NCBI RefSeq assembly: GCF_036323735.1
Contig: NC_086031.1
Location: 41,015,725 to 41,079,724, forward strand
Source of the DNA: Rattus norvegicus
Taxonomy: Eukaryota; Chordata; Mammalia; Rodentia; Muridae
Reading direction: 5' to 3'
Length of the DNA: 64,000 bases
A program made the translations under genes and the position numbers. Of this stretch, positions 21,956 through 32,273 are shown piece after piece (position 1 is the stretch's first letter; each line of letters begins with the position of its first letter). The notes beneath the pieces were generated by a model. It made no database searches and was not told the DNA's origin. It was given only the letters and a program-made list of their open reading frames with translations.

Positions 21956-22691
21956 GGATAGTGGCTTAGTCCCTGGAAGCTCTGGTTGGTTGGCATTGTT
22001 GTTCATATGGGGTCTCGAGCCCCTTCAAGCTCTTCCAGTCCTTTCTAAGATTCCTTCAACGGGGGTCCCGTTCTCAGTTCAGTGGTTTAACGATGGCATT
22101 CACCTATGTATTTGCTGTATTCTGGCTGTGTCTCTCAGGAGAGATCTACATCCAGTTCCTGTCAGCCTGCACTTCTTTGCTTCATCCATCTTACTGACCT
22201 TGGGCTCCAACCTCGTAGGTAGCAACAAATAGCTTAGTAAGAGCACCAGTGGAAGGGGAAGCCCTTGGTCCAGCCAAGACTGAACTCCCCCGCACAGTGA
22301 TCGTGATTGTTGGGGGGAGGGCGGTAATGGGGGGAGGATGGGGAGGGGAACACCCATAGAGAAGGGGAGGGGGAGGGGTTAGGGGGATGTTGTCCCGGAA
22401 ACCAGGAAAGGGAATAACAATTGAAATGTAAATAAGAAATACCCAAGTGAATAAAGATGAAAAAAAAATAAAAGAAACAATCCAATCCCTTATAATAGCA
22501 TTAAAATAGAGTCTGGAGCAAATTTAACCATGGAGGTTTAGGATTTCTGCACTGAGAACACATGAGATTGCTAAAATTTTAAGAGAAGTCAAGGGGAATG
22601 TATGTGTTGTACTCTTGGTTTGAGGATGTGTTGGCTATTTTTTCAATTGCCATGACCAAAATACCTGAGAGAATAAACAAAAAAAAAAAAA
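21956..22691 (+). mobile_element. 5'-inverted L1 3' end with likely 3' transduction
   Basis: 21956-22198 is the reverse complement of the L1 3' UTR (compare 3150-3375). At about 22199 the orientation flips and 22199-22465 is the 3' UTR end in plus sense, with AATAAA near 22451 and an A run. This head-to-head form is the mark of twin priming. Non-UTR sequence follows (22466-22671, including a piece like an old L1 ORF2), then a second AATAAA at 22672-22677 and a second A tail at 22679-22691. The target duplicate comes after this second tail, so 22466-22678 probably travelled with the L1 RNA. Confidence 0.85.
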
Positions 22692-22929
22692 GGGTGCTTT
22701 ACTATGCAATCAGGAAGGCTCAGATATCACTGTCTAGCTAATAAGTCTAGCATTCTGCCCACACGGGTAACTCCAGGTTTGAGGTAGGCAGAGGTCAGGG
22801 ATCACTGGGGCTTGCTGCCTTCCAGTCTAGTTAAGAAAACATGGAGTCCAGATTCAGAGAGACCTGCTTCAAGCAAATAGTTGCAGAGTAAAAAAGAAGG
22901 ACCCCTAATATTCTCTTGCCTCTGTGTGC

Positions 22930-23095
22930 AGGCAGAGAGAAGAGGGGGGTACACAGGGAGAGGAAGAGGGGGAGGGGGAGAGGGGGAGGGGGAGGAAAAG
23001 GGAGAGAGGAGAGGAAAAGGGGGAGAGGGGGAGGGAGAGGGGGAGAGGGGGAGGGAGAGGGGGAGAGGGGGAGGGGAGCGGGAGGGGGAGGACTA
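22930..23095 (+). repeat. G-rich polypurine tract (GGGGGAGA)n
   Basis: About 165 bases of almost pure purine, mostly GGGGGAG and GGGAGAG units. It can form G-quadruplex or triplex DNA. Confidence 0.93.
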
Positions 23096-23442
23096 CTTAA
23101 AAACAGTTGGGAAAGAGTCTTCTATGAACTTGAGTTTGAGCCCAAGCTTCATCCCCTGTTTTCTGAGACAATCTTTACAACGTTCTGTGCCTGCAATTCT
23201 TCCTTCTCACCCCAACTCATCCCCTTGACAAATGCTTTTGAAGACCAAAATCCCACCATACACAATCATGTGCATCCTAAGGCTTGTGCATAAACAGCCA
23301 TCCCAGGGGTTCACTGATGGACTATATAAAGTTCATGGCCACCAGCACAAGGACTAGAGCTTTGTTTTTTTTCTCCTGGCTGAATCATACTTTCTATTTA
23401 CCTCCCTATTGAACTTGGTGCTCCCCTCCCTTCCCCCACCAT
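23096..23442. other. Unique spacer
   Basis: Nothing recognised. Confidence 0.4.
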
Positions 23443-23604
23443 GTGTGTGTATGAGTGTGTGTGTGAGTGAGCATGCGTGTGAGTGTGTGTGTGAGGTGTA
23501 TGTGTGAGTGTATGTATGAGTGTGTGTGAATGTATGTGTGTGTGATTTGTGTGTGTGTGTATGTGAGTTTGTGTATGAATGTGTGTGAATGTATGTGTGT
23601 GTGA

Positions 23605-23650
<46 letters not shown>

Positions 23651-23660
23651 TGTGTGTTGC
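23443..23660 (+). repeat. (TG)n array with TGAG, TATG and GATT variants
   Basis: Interrupted TG to about 23607 with a repeated GTGTGAATGTATGTGTGTG phrase (about 23522 and 23582), then a pure TG run (23608-23646). Confidence 0.95.
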
Positions 23661-23696
23661 AACCTCAGGCACTGTTTTTAAGGATACCATCTACCC

Positions 23697-23792
23697 TCCC
23701 TCCCTCCCTCCCTCCCTCCCTTCCTTCCTTCCTTCCTTCCTTCCTTTCTTCCTTCCTTCCTTCCTTCCTTCTTTCCTTCCTTCCTTCCTTCC
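23697..23792 (+). repeat. (CCCT)n-(CCTT)n microsatellite
   Basis: Six CCCT units followed by about 18 CCTT units with two TTTC slips. All pyrimidine. Confidence 0.97.
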
Positions 23793-23796
23793 TTTT

Positions 23797-23996
23797 TTTA
23801 AAATAGTGTCTCTCACTACTTTGGCTAGGTTGCCTGGCCAGTGAGCCCCAGGGAACTTCCTGCCTCAGTTTCCCAGTGCCAGGACTGCAAGCATCTGTCA
23901 ACACCACGCCCAGCTTTTTTCCCATGGGGGCTCAAACTCAGGTCCTGACATTTTCAAAGCCAGGGCTTTATCTGCTGAGCCATGCTCCAAGCTCAA
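23797..23996 (-). mobile_element. B3 SINE, reverse orientation
   Basis: GTGTCTCTCACTACTTTGGC, GCCAGTGAGCCCCAGGGAAC and GGGCTTTATCTGCTGAGCCA are B3 phrases in reverse. Confidence 0.85.
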
Positions 23997-24595
23997 GCGC
24001 ATCTTCTTTTGCTGTGGTTGCTTGCCTAGAACACTGTTTCCATTTCCAGATGCTGCCTTCTTGCTGCTTAGTCTTCTACAGGACTATGAAACTTCAGAGA
24101 CCCTCCCAGGCCACCTGTCTCCTCCCCGGGCACTGTGTGACAGTCTAGTATCTTTGTCTTATCATTCAGCACTGATCAATCTCTGAAACCATCTTCTTTC
24201 TCCCTTAGTTCGGGTGTTTCTTCCTGTACCTGCACTGTTGTAAGAGTTCCTTAAGGTTAGTGTGTGGGGAGTAGAGGAAGTTCCAACTGAGCACATATTG
24301 TCGCTGTGGGCACAGCCATGGAATAGAGCCCAATACTGAGACCCATGGGAATGGCAAAGCCTTCTACCAAGAGAAACTAAGGAGAATGTTAAACTCCCTC
24401 TTGTCCACTTCTGAGTGCTTACCAATGAGGGACTAGTGTGGACAAACACTGGCAACTGCAGCTTCCTCCTCCCAGATGATTGCAACAGGAGGCTGCTTCC
24501 CTATAGAGATATAGAAGAGCTAGCCCCTTCTCCTTGTGCTGCATGTAATAGATGTTCTGAACTTCTGGGTCTCATAGGAGGTGCCCTCCATCAGA
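23997..24595. other. Unique spacer
   Basis: No repeat or gene recognised. Confidence 0.4.
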
Positions 24596-24641
24596 GGGAG
24601 GGAGGGAGAAAGGAAGGGAGGGAGGGGGAGAGAGAGAGAAA

Positions 24642-24686
<45 letters not shown>
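24596..24686 (+). repeat. (GGGA)n-(GA)n microsatellite
   Basis: GGGA units from 24596, then about 21 GA units (24645-24685). Confidence 0.97.
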
Positions 24687-24687
<1 letters not shown>

Positions 24688-24825
24688 CAGCTCAGCTGAT
24701 CCCAATCTTTCTGCATGTGTGTACCCTGTGGTTTCTTCACAGTCTGTCATTTCTTCATTCCTATGCCACCCCAGGCCCAGTTTCCAGGACCAAGCTGTGC
24801 AGGATGTGGCACTAGTGGCCTTCAT

Positions 24826-25003
24826 TTATTTGTTTGTGGAAGGGGGATGAGGCATGCATGCCAGGAGCACAGGTCAAAGTCAGAGGAACAACTTTCAGGA
24901 TCAGATATCGCTTTCCACCTTGTAAGTCCTAGGAATCAAACTCAAGTCACCAAGCTTGGTGGCAAGCCCAATCCAAGCCACCATTCCACCATACCCTAGG
25001 CCT
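24826..25003 (-). mobile_element. B2 SINE, reverse orientation
   Basis: GGTCAAAGTCAGAGGAACAA and AGGAATCAAACTCAAGTCACC are the reversed B2 body and box B region. The box A end is decayed. Confidence 0.65.
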
Positions 25004-25074
25004 TCCTTCAAAACCTATACCAGATCTAGAAGACTCTAGTAATCAGTTTGTAGCATACTTTCTTACGTGCACAA

Positions 25075-25215
25075 GGCATGATGGTACACGTCATCTCAAT
25101 ACGCTGGAGGTAAAGGTAGAAGGATCAGAAGTTCAAAATCATCCTCAGCTCTACATAGTGAGTTCAAGACCAACCTGAGCTACCTAAGACTGTCTCAGAA
25201 TCAAACCACGACAGC
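25075..25215 (+). mobile_element. B1 SINE
   Basis: GGCATGATGGTACACGTCAT, then GAGTTCAAGACCAACCTGAG and CTAAGACTGTCTCAGAATCA. Confidence 0.85.
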
Positions 25216-25480
25216 AAAACATGTTCTCTGAAATACAGTAAATGTCCACGAACATTTCTAGAATGGTCAGTCAGGCTGGTTCACTCATTTTGTACAATCA
25301 TTACGTACAAGGTAAAACACTCCAGATTTCACTCTCAGTTCTGCTCCCCTTTATAGATGATGTCATCTCTCTACCCTTCATGATCTGGACCATTACTCTA
25401 CCTGTTAGTTTCCCCTAGATGGCGCTAGAAAGAAATGTTTTAGGTTTTCCATCTCCTTGGGATAGATATTGATAGATACT
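25216..25480. other. Unique spacer
   Basis: Nothing recognised. Confidence 0.4.
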
Positions 25481-25481
25481 G

Positions 25482-25540
25482 TATTTGTATAGAATGGTGT
25501 GTACATGTGCGTGCGCGTGCGCGTGCGCGTGCGTGTGCGT

Positions 25541-25589
<49 letters not shown>

Positions 25590-25702
25590 CAGATCCCCTG
25601 AAACCAGAGCTATAAATGATTGTGAACCACCACATAGGTGCTGGGAGTTGAACCTACGTGTTCTATAAAAACAAGAACTCTTAACCATACCAGTCCTACC
25701 TT
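25482..25702 (-). mobile_element. B2 SINE, reverse orientation, with expanded tail
   Basis: 25590-25702 (CAGATCCCCTGAAACCAGAG, GTGCTGGGAGTTGAACC, AACTCTTAACCATACCAG) is the reversed B2. The tail holds the CG/TG array at 25505-25588. Confidence 0.85.
25505..25588 (+). repeat. (GTGCGC)n-(GTGC)n-(TG)n array
   Basis: Alternating purine-pyrimidine for about 84 bases, with CpG-bearing GTGCGC units grading into pure TG. Strong Z-DNA potential. Confidence 0.95.
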
Positions 25703-25918
25703 ACTTATGAGACAAGATCTCTCACTGAACTTTGAGTTTATCCATTCAACAAGCCACAGGGCTCCTCTTGTCTCTTGATACCTTCCTGATGCTGGGGTTT
25801 CAGGCATGCCACCACTACACGGGCTGTGTTACAGAGATTGCTGGAGGTTGAACTCGGGACCTGATGTTTGCAGGACAGCAGGCACCTCACTGGCTGAGCT
25901 GTAGGTCCTCTGTTGAGC
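25703..25918 (-). mobile_element. B3 SINE, reverse orientation
   Basis: GAGACAAGATCTCTCACTGA at one end, GATGCTGGGGTTTCAGGCAT in the middle, GTTGAACTCGGGACCTGATG and CACTGGCTGAGCTGTAGG at the head end. Confidence 0.8.
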
Positions 25919-26734
25919 TGAACAATGCAACCTGGGAAGGGATCACTGAACACAGCCATCCTTCAACAGGGTTGCTATGACTGTTACACAAACCACTCCT
26001 CCCCATCAAAGAGGGTATTCTGGCCACCCATTCAGGAAGTGGGGTAACAGGGTGAAAAAATCCCAGCCCACCCCACTCCTGACTAGGTATGGGTGGTAAT
26101 TGATGTGGTCAAAGGACAAAGGCCCTAGAGGGAACTCACTAAAGAGGGGAAAAATAAGATCATCCTTAGGCAAGCAAACAGAAAAGCAAACAGCCTGGGA
26201 CTGAGACTGCAGGCTGGGGCAAGTCTCAGTTGGAAATACCTTGTCTGTATCTCAAGGGAAAATCTCTCCTTACAAAAGGATGGCTTGGTCCTGGGGTGAG
26301 AGCAAATGTTTACTGAGCCCAAGCAGTTACCAAACACCTCACTAAGTTTATTCTGTATGCATAATCTTCCTGAGAGCTTGTTTCTTTCTGTGGTCTGGTC
26401 AGGGAAACTTCCTGTTCTCAGCCCTCTCTATCTTGTTTTGTTCAGACATCATGGTTCAAAGGTTGGCACAGGGTGGGGCTTGGGACAACCAAGAGTTCAT
26501 TAGCTCCTCTACTTCTTGGGTTTCTTCCTTCCTGAAAATGCTCTCCCACCTCACTTTCTATACTTACAACTCCTTGCTCTCCTCCCCCATCCCCTCCCTT
26601 AGAGCCTTGTGCTCTGTGGTGAACATTTTGTTTATCTTTCTGTGGTGCTTATTACTTATTTTAAAACAAGATAGCTATGTGTTCAGGCAAAGGGACCCTT
26701 GAGAGCTGTGTGTGTGTTTGTTTGTTTGCTTCGG
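25919..26734. other. Unique spacer
   Basis: Nothing recognised apart from TTTG repeats near 26717-26729. Confidence 0.4.
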
Positions 26735-26955
26735 ACTCATGTATCATGAGGGCTCATGTACCCCAGGCAGACTTCGAGTTCACTATATAGCCAAGGATGA
26801 CAATGAATTCCTGATCTCCTATCCCCACCCCACTCCCGGTGCTAGAACTGGAAGTGTGGGCCACCAGGCCTTGTGTATGTGGTACTGGGGATAGAGCCTG
26901 AGGTCTCAAGTGTGCTAGGCAAGCCCTCTACCAACTGAGCTACCTCCTGCTGGAG
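26735..26955 (-). mobile_element. B4 SINE, reverse orientation
   Basis: Reversed B1-like half (GAGTTCACTATATAGCCAAG) then the reversed ID-like half (GTACTGGGGATAGAGCCTGA, CTCTACCAACTGAGCTACCT). Confidence 0.85.
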
Positions 26956-27013
26956 ACCCATGATTGAATCCAGATGCTATGGGAAATACATAGGTGACAA
27001 TGAGAAACTTGAC

Positions 27014-27016
<3 letters not shown>

Positions 27017-27057
<41 letters not shown>
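27017..27057 (+). repeat. (TG)n microsatellite
   Basis: About 19 TG units, then a looser TG/TA region to about 27170. Confidence 0.95.
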
Positions 27058-27058
<1 letters not shown>

Positions 27059-27169
27059 TGTGTTTATATGTGTATTTGAATATGTGTTTTTGTATATACA
27101 TGTGTACATATGTATATTTATGTTTGCTATGTATAATTGTTTGTATGTGTATATGTATACATATGTGTT

Positions 27170-27796
27170 TCTTAAAGATAAAATGGACCTTATCCTGGGA
27201 CTGGCCAGTAGAACTCTGGTGTTAAAGTTCATACCACATACCATTCTGCCTCTGGGACCACTATAGCTCCAAATGCATCCCTTCCTATACTGGTCTCGGT
27301 TCACTTAAAATGTTAAGCGAACCAAGGGAGAAAATCTAGGCTCCCCTAGAAAAGGGGAGGCTGTGCTTGAATTGCCCACCAAGCCAATAAAAGACAGGAA
27401 GCCTGCAGGGCCTCCCATTGCTGCTTCAACAAGTTGCCACACGGTTTGAGGTTTAAAACAACACAAGTGTTTTTCTCCCTCAACACAGCTCTGGAAACCA
27501 GAGGTGCACAGTCAGGCTCAGTGGGCTACAGTTAATACGTGGGTAAGGCTGACATGCTTTGACTCCACCAGATCTGTATGTATAACGTAGGGAACCACAA
27601 GTTAACTATCCAGTCTCCTCTGCTCTATAAAGATCCCTGGCTGTGGACTTCCCATCGTATACACGGTCCTAACTGTACTCAAATAGAAGGGGCTTAGATA
27701 TACGAGCTGTGTGCCTTTCAACAAGTTAAGAGCAGACAGATAACAGCTCAGGAGCAATCTGTGCTGGATCCTGTCTAGATCCAGTAAGGCAGCACC
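27170..27796. other. Spacer, with a trace of an old mammalian repeat
   Basis: 27420-27540 (GCTTCAACAAGTTGCCACAC, TTTAAAACAACACAAGTG) resembles a widespread ancient MER-type repeat also hinted at near 8750. The remainder is unique. Confidence 0.35.
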
Positions 27797-28690
27797 TTGG
27801 AGGTCCCATGGATCTGTGACTTGCTTCAACAGTGTTTGGACTGAACAGACTTGGGGACTCCCACTTTATTAGCTTCCAGCCTTCTTGCAAGTCTCTCCAG
27901 TCGCAGGACCATCTCCTTGCTGCCTTCGACTCCTAGGACCAGCCAGCACCATCTTCGAGGTTAGCCCCATACTCCTGGATCAGCAATGACCTCCACATTC
28001 GTCAGATGTGCTGTGAACCGCCTGGTCAAGCTGCACCTGCGGGCCTCTTACACCTACCTCTCTCTGGGCTTCCTTTTTGTTCGGAATGATGTGGCTTTGG
28101 AGGGCGTAAGCCGCTTCTTCCACGAATTGACGGAGCAGAAGCGCGAGGGCACTGAGTGTCTCCTCAAGTTGCAGAATGATCGTGGAGGCAGTGCACTCAT
28201 CCAGGATGTGCAGAAGCCATCTCAAAATGAATGAGGTAAAACACAGGAGGCCATGGAAGCTGCCTTGGCCCTGGAGAAGAACCTGAACCAGGCCCTCTTG
28301 GATTTGCATGCCCTGGGTTCGATCCGCACAAAACCTCACCTCTGTGACTTCTTGGAAAGCCACTTCCTGGATAAAGAAGTGAAGCTGATCAAGAAGATGG
28401 GCAACCACCTGACCCATCTCCGTTGGCTGGCAGGACCACAACCAACGCAAACTGACATGCTCCAGGCATCTCTGGGCGAGTACCTCTTTGAGTGCCTCAC
28501 TCTCAAGCATGACTAGGAGGCCTCTACGCCTTCCAAGGGGCTCCCTCCTCTGCTTCTGCACCAGAAGCCTCAGGACCTCCACCTGCATGAACCTCTAAAG
28601 CCACTAGGCAGCTTTGTAACCGCCCTGGAGCCTCTTCCCAAGTCTTGGACCAGGTTAAAAATACAGCTTTTTTGAAGCAGAAAAAAAAGA
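27797..28690 (+). pseudogene. Ferritin light chain processed pseudogene (Ftl1 retrocopy)
   Basis: Ferritin light chain forms the iron-storage shell with the heavy chain. This is an intronless copy of the mRNA: 5' UTR, coding region 27986-28516, 3' UTR and an A run at 28680-28688. The reading frame is clear (LHLRASYTYLSLGF, ALALEKNLNQALLDLHALGS, CDFLESHFLDKEVKLIKKMG, ending TLKHD). Breaks: about nine codons are missing just after the start (MTS joins CAVNRLV after a few unrelated residues), and a Trp codon is now TGA at 28232-28234. The frame otherwise stays the same, so damage is light. The AATAAA is changed to AATACA near 28662. No intact ferritin can be made. No clear target-site duplicate seen. 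I give no symbol because many Ftl1 copies exist in rat. Confidence 0.95.
27822..27842 (+). promoter_or_regulatory. Iron-responsive element retained in the Ftl1 retrocopy
   Basis: Loop CAGTGT at 27830-27835 is held by TTCAA (27825-27829) and TTGGA (27836-27840), which pair with one G-U, and the bulged C is at 27824. These are the loop, upper stem and bulge bound by iron regulatory proteins in ferritin mRNAs. Function needs transcription through the copy, for which there is no evidence. Confidence 0.85.
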
Positions 28691-28720
28691 CAAGTAAAAA
28701 TAAAAGAAGGGAGAGAAAGA

Positions 28721-28938
28721 GGCACTGGAAATACAGCTCAATCGGTAACGAGTTTGTCTAGTATATGAGAAATCACAGATTCAACACCCAGCACCATATA
28801 AGCCAGGTGGTGGCCCATGCCTGTAATCCCAGCACTTGGGAGGGAGATGTAAGATTGACAGTTCAAAACCATCACTCAGATACAGTGAGTTCAAAGTCAG
28901 CCTCGAATACACGAGATCTGTTTCAAAATAAAAACCAA
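28721..28938 (+). mobile_element. B4 SINE
   Basis: ID-like head (ACTGGAAATACAGCTCAATC), GCCTGTAATCCCAGCACTTG and GAGTTCAAAGTCAGCCTCGA from the B1-like half, A-rich end. It lies directly after the ferritin retrocopy tail. Confidence 0.85.
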
Positions 28939-29974
28939 GAAGAAAGTGGTGGGTGAGCAGAAAAGGGAAAGCATTCAGAAAGCAGGTGGGCTCAGCTGTG
29001 TTTTGAAGGGTAGAGATTTGCTTCTAACAGGTGCACTAGATGAAACTGAATTCAGGTCCCTAAATAAATGGATAACGCTTTAAGCTAGACCGCAGCCGAG
29101 TTCCAGAAAAGCAAGAAATTAAACCCAGGCAGAATCAATCATTTAATCAACCATTGAGAAACCTTGGTATTTTCAGAGAGCATACGCAAAGCCCTGGCCT
29201 GTGCCTAAAGCCAGCTGCCCCCTGAATTCTCAGAACCTGTTTGCTTAAAAATCATAGCAGGAGGGGGCAAAAGTATATATGGAGTTTCTGGGAGAAAGAA
29301 ATATAATATTGTGGGAGATAGTATAGTAGCTGAATTCACCCATCAGCCAGTCGCCCAGGGCTCTCCTCCATAGTTGCTTTTTAATCTCACACTGTAATAT
29401 AGAACTGCGGGTCGGTGTGAAACATGAAGAAGAAGAGGGAGGGGGCTGGGCGGTGATTAAAGCAAGTGCAGAGTAGAGAGGGAGCAAGTGGGAAGTGGCC
29501 CGTGAGATCCCAGCTGGCTAGCCAAGATGGAGCACATATCCATTTGCAGTTAGAGTGGTGGAGGTGGTGGGTGGTGGCGGCAGTTGGGGTGGGGGCTGCC
29601 TCACTCCTTCCCCTCAACGTTCCTTTTTGTGGATTCTAGGGTGGGCTTGGCACCAGGGACTGAGCAATAAACCAGTCCTGGAAGCTCAGAATGTGCAAAG
29701 ATTTTTATTTATATGTCTCATTTTTTTCTCCAAATAGTACATGCACAAATTTTGTAAAACAGGTTTTGGGGGTGCTTGTTGTGAACAACAGCACTTTTAA
29801 GGAGCTACCAATGATGTATAGGTTTCTTTGGATACTAATCTGGGAGATCTCCTGGCTCCCGATTAGTACATTAATCTCTATTCCCAATAGTTCATTAATA
29901 TTTGTGTCCTTTATTGGAAAGAGGAAGGTCCAGGTATGGTACATGTGTGGTGTACTGTGTTGTATGTGTGACAT

Positions 29975-29978
<4 letters not shown>
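28939..29978. other. Unique spacer
   Basis: No repeat family or exon recognised. 29553-29600 is G-rich (GGTGG units). Confidence 0.4.

Positions 29979-30020
<42 letters not shown>
29979..30020 (+). repeat. (TG)n microsatellite
   Basis: About 21 TG units. Confidence 0.97.
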
Positions 30021-30021
<1 letters not shown>

Positions 30022-30074
30022 TATATGCAGGTAGAGGTGAGGGGAGGACATTGAGTACCCTGCTCTATTGATCT

Positions 30075-30281
30075 CTGCCTTATTCCCTTGAAACAGAGTC
30101 TCTACCTGAACCTAAAGAGAAGACAGCATGCAGAAAGACCCAATGATCCTCTTACCCTAACAATGTTGAGGTTATTGGCCCATAGGCCATGCCCAACTTT
30201 TTATAAGGGTGCTGGGACTTAGATCCTCACGCTTGTGAAGCACATGCTCTTACCCAGTGAGCCATCTCCCCGTGGTCTCAA
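30075..30281 (-). mobile_element. B3 SINE, reverse orientation
   Basis: GAAACAGAGTCTCTACCTGA then GGGTGCTGGGACTTAGATCC and TTACCCAGTGAGCCATCTCC. Confidence 0.75.
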
Positions 30282-30446
30282 GTAGTCAAAATTAACCTTG
30301 AGCTTCTGATTCTCCTGCCTCTGTCTTGATAGTGCTGGGATTACAGGTGCGCACCACAACATCCAGTTTATGTGGTGCTAGGGATTGAAACCAGGCCCTC
30401 ACATGCTAAGCAAGCACTTCACAAACTGAGCTCCATGCCCAGCCCC
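30282..30446 (-). mobile_element. B4 SINE, reverse orientation
   Basis: CTCCTGCCTCTGTCTTGATA, GTGCTGGGATTACAGGTGCG, then the reversed ID half (GCTAGGGATTGAAACCAGG, GCTAAGCAAGCACTTCACAA). It directly abuts the B3 at 30281. Confidence 0.85.
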
Positions 30447-31928
30447 TACTTTTTAGTTCTTTCAAGTAATCTACCTCTTAGTACAACTTGAAGGAAACCA
30501 CGGATGCGGTACCTACACAGGGCCTGACAGACAAACCCCATGAGCTCAGTCTGAACTTTGAACCGGACTTTGCATGGTCACAGGCAGCACTGTTGCCAAT
30601 ATTGCTTTCTTTGCCCTCTCAGTCTTCCCACAAATACGGCCTCATCACTTGGGTGAGCGGAGTCTCAGAACCTACTGTGCTCCTGCTGGAGAACCCTGTC
30701 ATTTGGACATGACATTGTGTTGTCCTTTCAACTCTCAGCAGCTGTGACCTGCAAAAGACTGGGAGCCCTCATCTTCTGTCACGGAAGGGGTTCACAATGT
30801 TCCACCCTCCCCAGGGATTTATAGACCACTAACAGTTGCTGAGAAGGGAGCATTTTCCCCAGTGGTACAGCCACCCTAAAGTCTTCCTGGCAAACCAAAG
30901 TTTCATTCATCACAGTTAACCCAGTGAGTTTTTTGGGCTTACCTATAGAGCGTGGGTGAAGGATTACTGGCAGGAGTGGGTGACCCAAAAGCACTGGAAA
31001 GCCTACCCCAGCATGTGCAACAGCTTCTGATAGGTATAGTGCCTCCTTTCCCTAGTCTTTCCCAGCCTGTATGCTCTAGCATCTCTCAAGCCCCAGTGGC
31101 CATGCATGAGAGCTGCAGAATTGCACACAAATGACTGAGAGGGGTGGCAGGATACTCGGGTGAAGATCTAGTGACCCTTCCTGCCTCCCTTTCCTGGGAT
31201 GACATTTCAACAGTCCATAGTCCCAACACCATGCTTCTCTGCACTGATGAACTCTAGTAAGCAGACACATCTGATCTCATAAAGATGGTGGCTCAAAGGA
31301 TGATGCCTTACAACCCCTCATCTATGCTTCCTTGAGTAATCTCTTACCTTTGCTCCTGGAGGTGACCAAACTAGGTAGGTACAATCATTTCTTTGGTGTG
31401 TGGTGTTGTTCTATATCTGAGGTGAGTAGATATTTGTTCGCATCACCTTAGAAAATGTATAAACAACATTCCAGGAGCTACTGGGTTCTAGATAGATATT
31501 TTGTTGGGTTTTGATTTGCAGAAATAAACTCAACTTAATAAAACTGGCCTAATAAATTTTGCCTCTGGACATACCTTTTACTTCTTCCTCTATCCATAAA
31601 CAGAGTCCACCTTTACCTTCTCTCCCTTAGATTGAAGGAATATTTTTAAACTGAGACATGGACCAGTAAAGATCATTTCACAGAATGTTAATATATAAGT
31701 TCTAAAAAGTATTTCCTATCCAAATAAATATATAACATCCTGTGTCAATCAAGTGGAATGGATTGCTCCATAATGGATGCCCTTATGTGCAGACACATGC
31801 TGGGAAGCTCCAAGGGGATATCTGGTGTGAGCGGTTCTCAGGCCTTTGATCACAGAAATGTGTTGAGGTAGGGCTTTTCCTGTGGAACATATATTCATAT
31901 TTTAGGTAAGTGCTTATTTATAAAAAAG
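30447..31928. other. Unique spacer
   Basis: About 1.5 kb with no repeat I can recognise. It is one of the longest repeat-poor stretches in the window and is worth a conservation check. Confidence 0.35.
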
Positions 31929-32220
31929 GAATGGGGAGATGGTTCAGTCAGGAAAGTACTTCCCATACAGGCATGAAGACCTGAATTCAATGCCCAGAAC
32001 TCATACCAAAAACAAACAAACAAAAAAAAAACCCCAAAACAAACAAAAAACTAGGAATGGTGAAGTAAATTTATAATCTGGGTGGGTGAGATAGGCAGGA
32101 CCCCAAGGCTTGCTGGTCTAGCCAAATCAGTGAGCTTCAGGTTCTACTGGGGACTCTTTCAACCAAAAATAACAACAACAGGTAACAGCTGAAGAATGAT
32201 TGCAAAGGTTGACCTCTGGC

Positions 32221-32272
<52 letters not shown>

Positions 32273-32273
32273 T
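31929..32273 (+). mobile_element. B3 SINE with A-rich insert and CA tail
   Basis: Head GAATGGGGAGATGGTTCAGTC, an (AAAC)n/A-rich insert at 32007-32050, body GGCTTGCTGGTCTAGCCAAATC, tail GTTGACCTCTGGCCTAC, and (CA)n at 32224-32271. Confidence 0.85.

Larger units (their letters stand above)
21801..22850 (+). mobile_element. B3-type SINE split by an L1 insertion
   Basis: Head GGCTGGAGAGATGGCTCAGT at 21801, running to about 21838 (AAGAGTGCTTTACT). The rest resumes at about 22690 with AAGGGTGCTTTACTATGCAA and continues through GGGATCACTGGGGCTTGCTG to about 22850. The repeated 14-mer is the target-site duplicate of the L1 between them (one mismatch). Confidence 0.8.

Noticed and set aside
27980..28588. 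A 202-residue minus-strand frame
   Set aside because: It is the antisense shadow of the ferritin retrocopy; no family resemblance in the protein.
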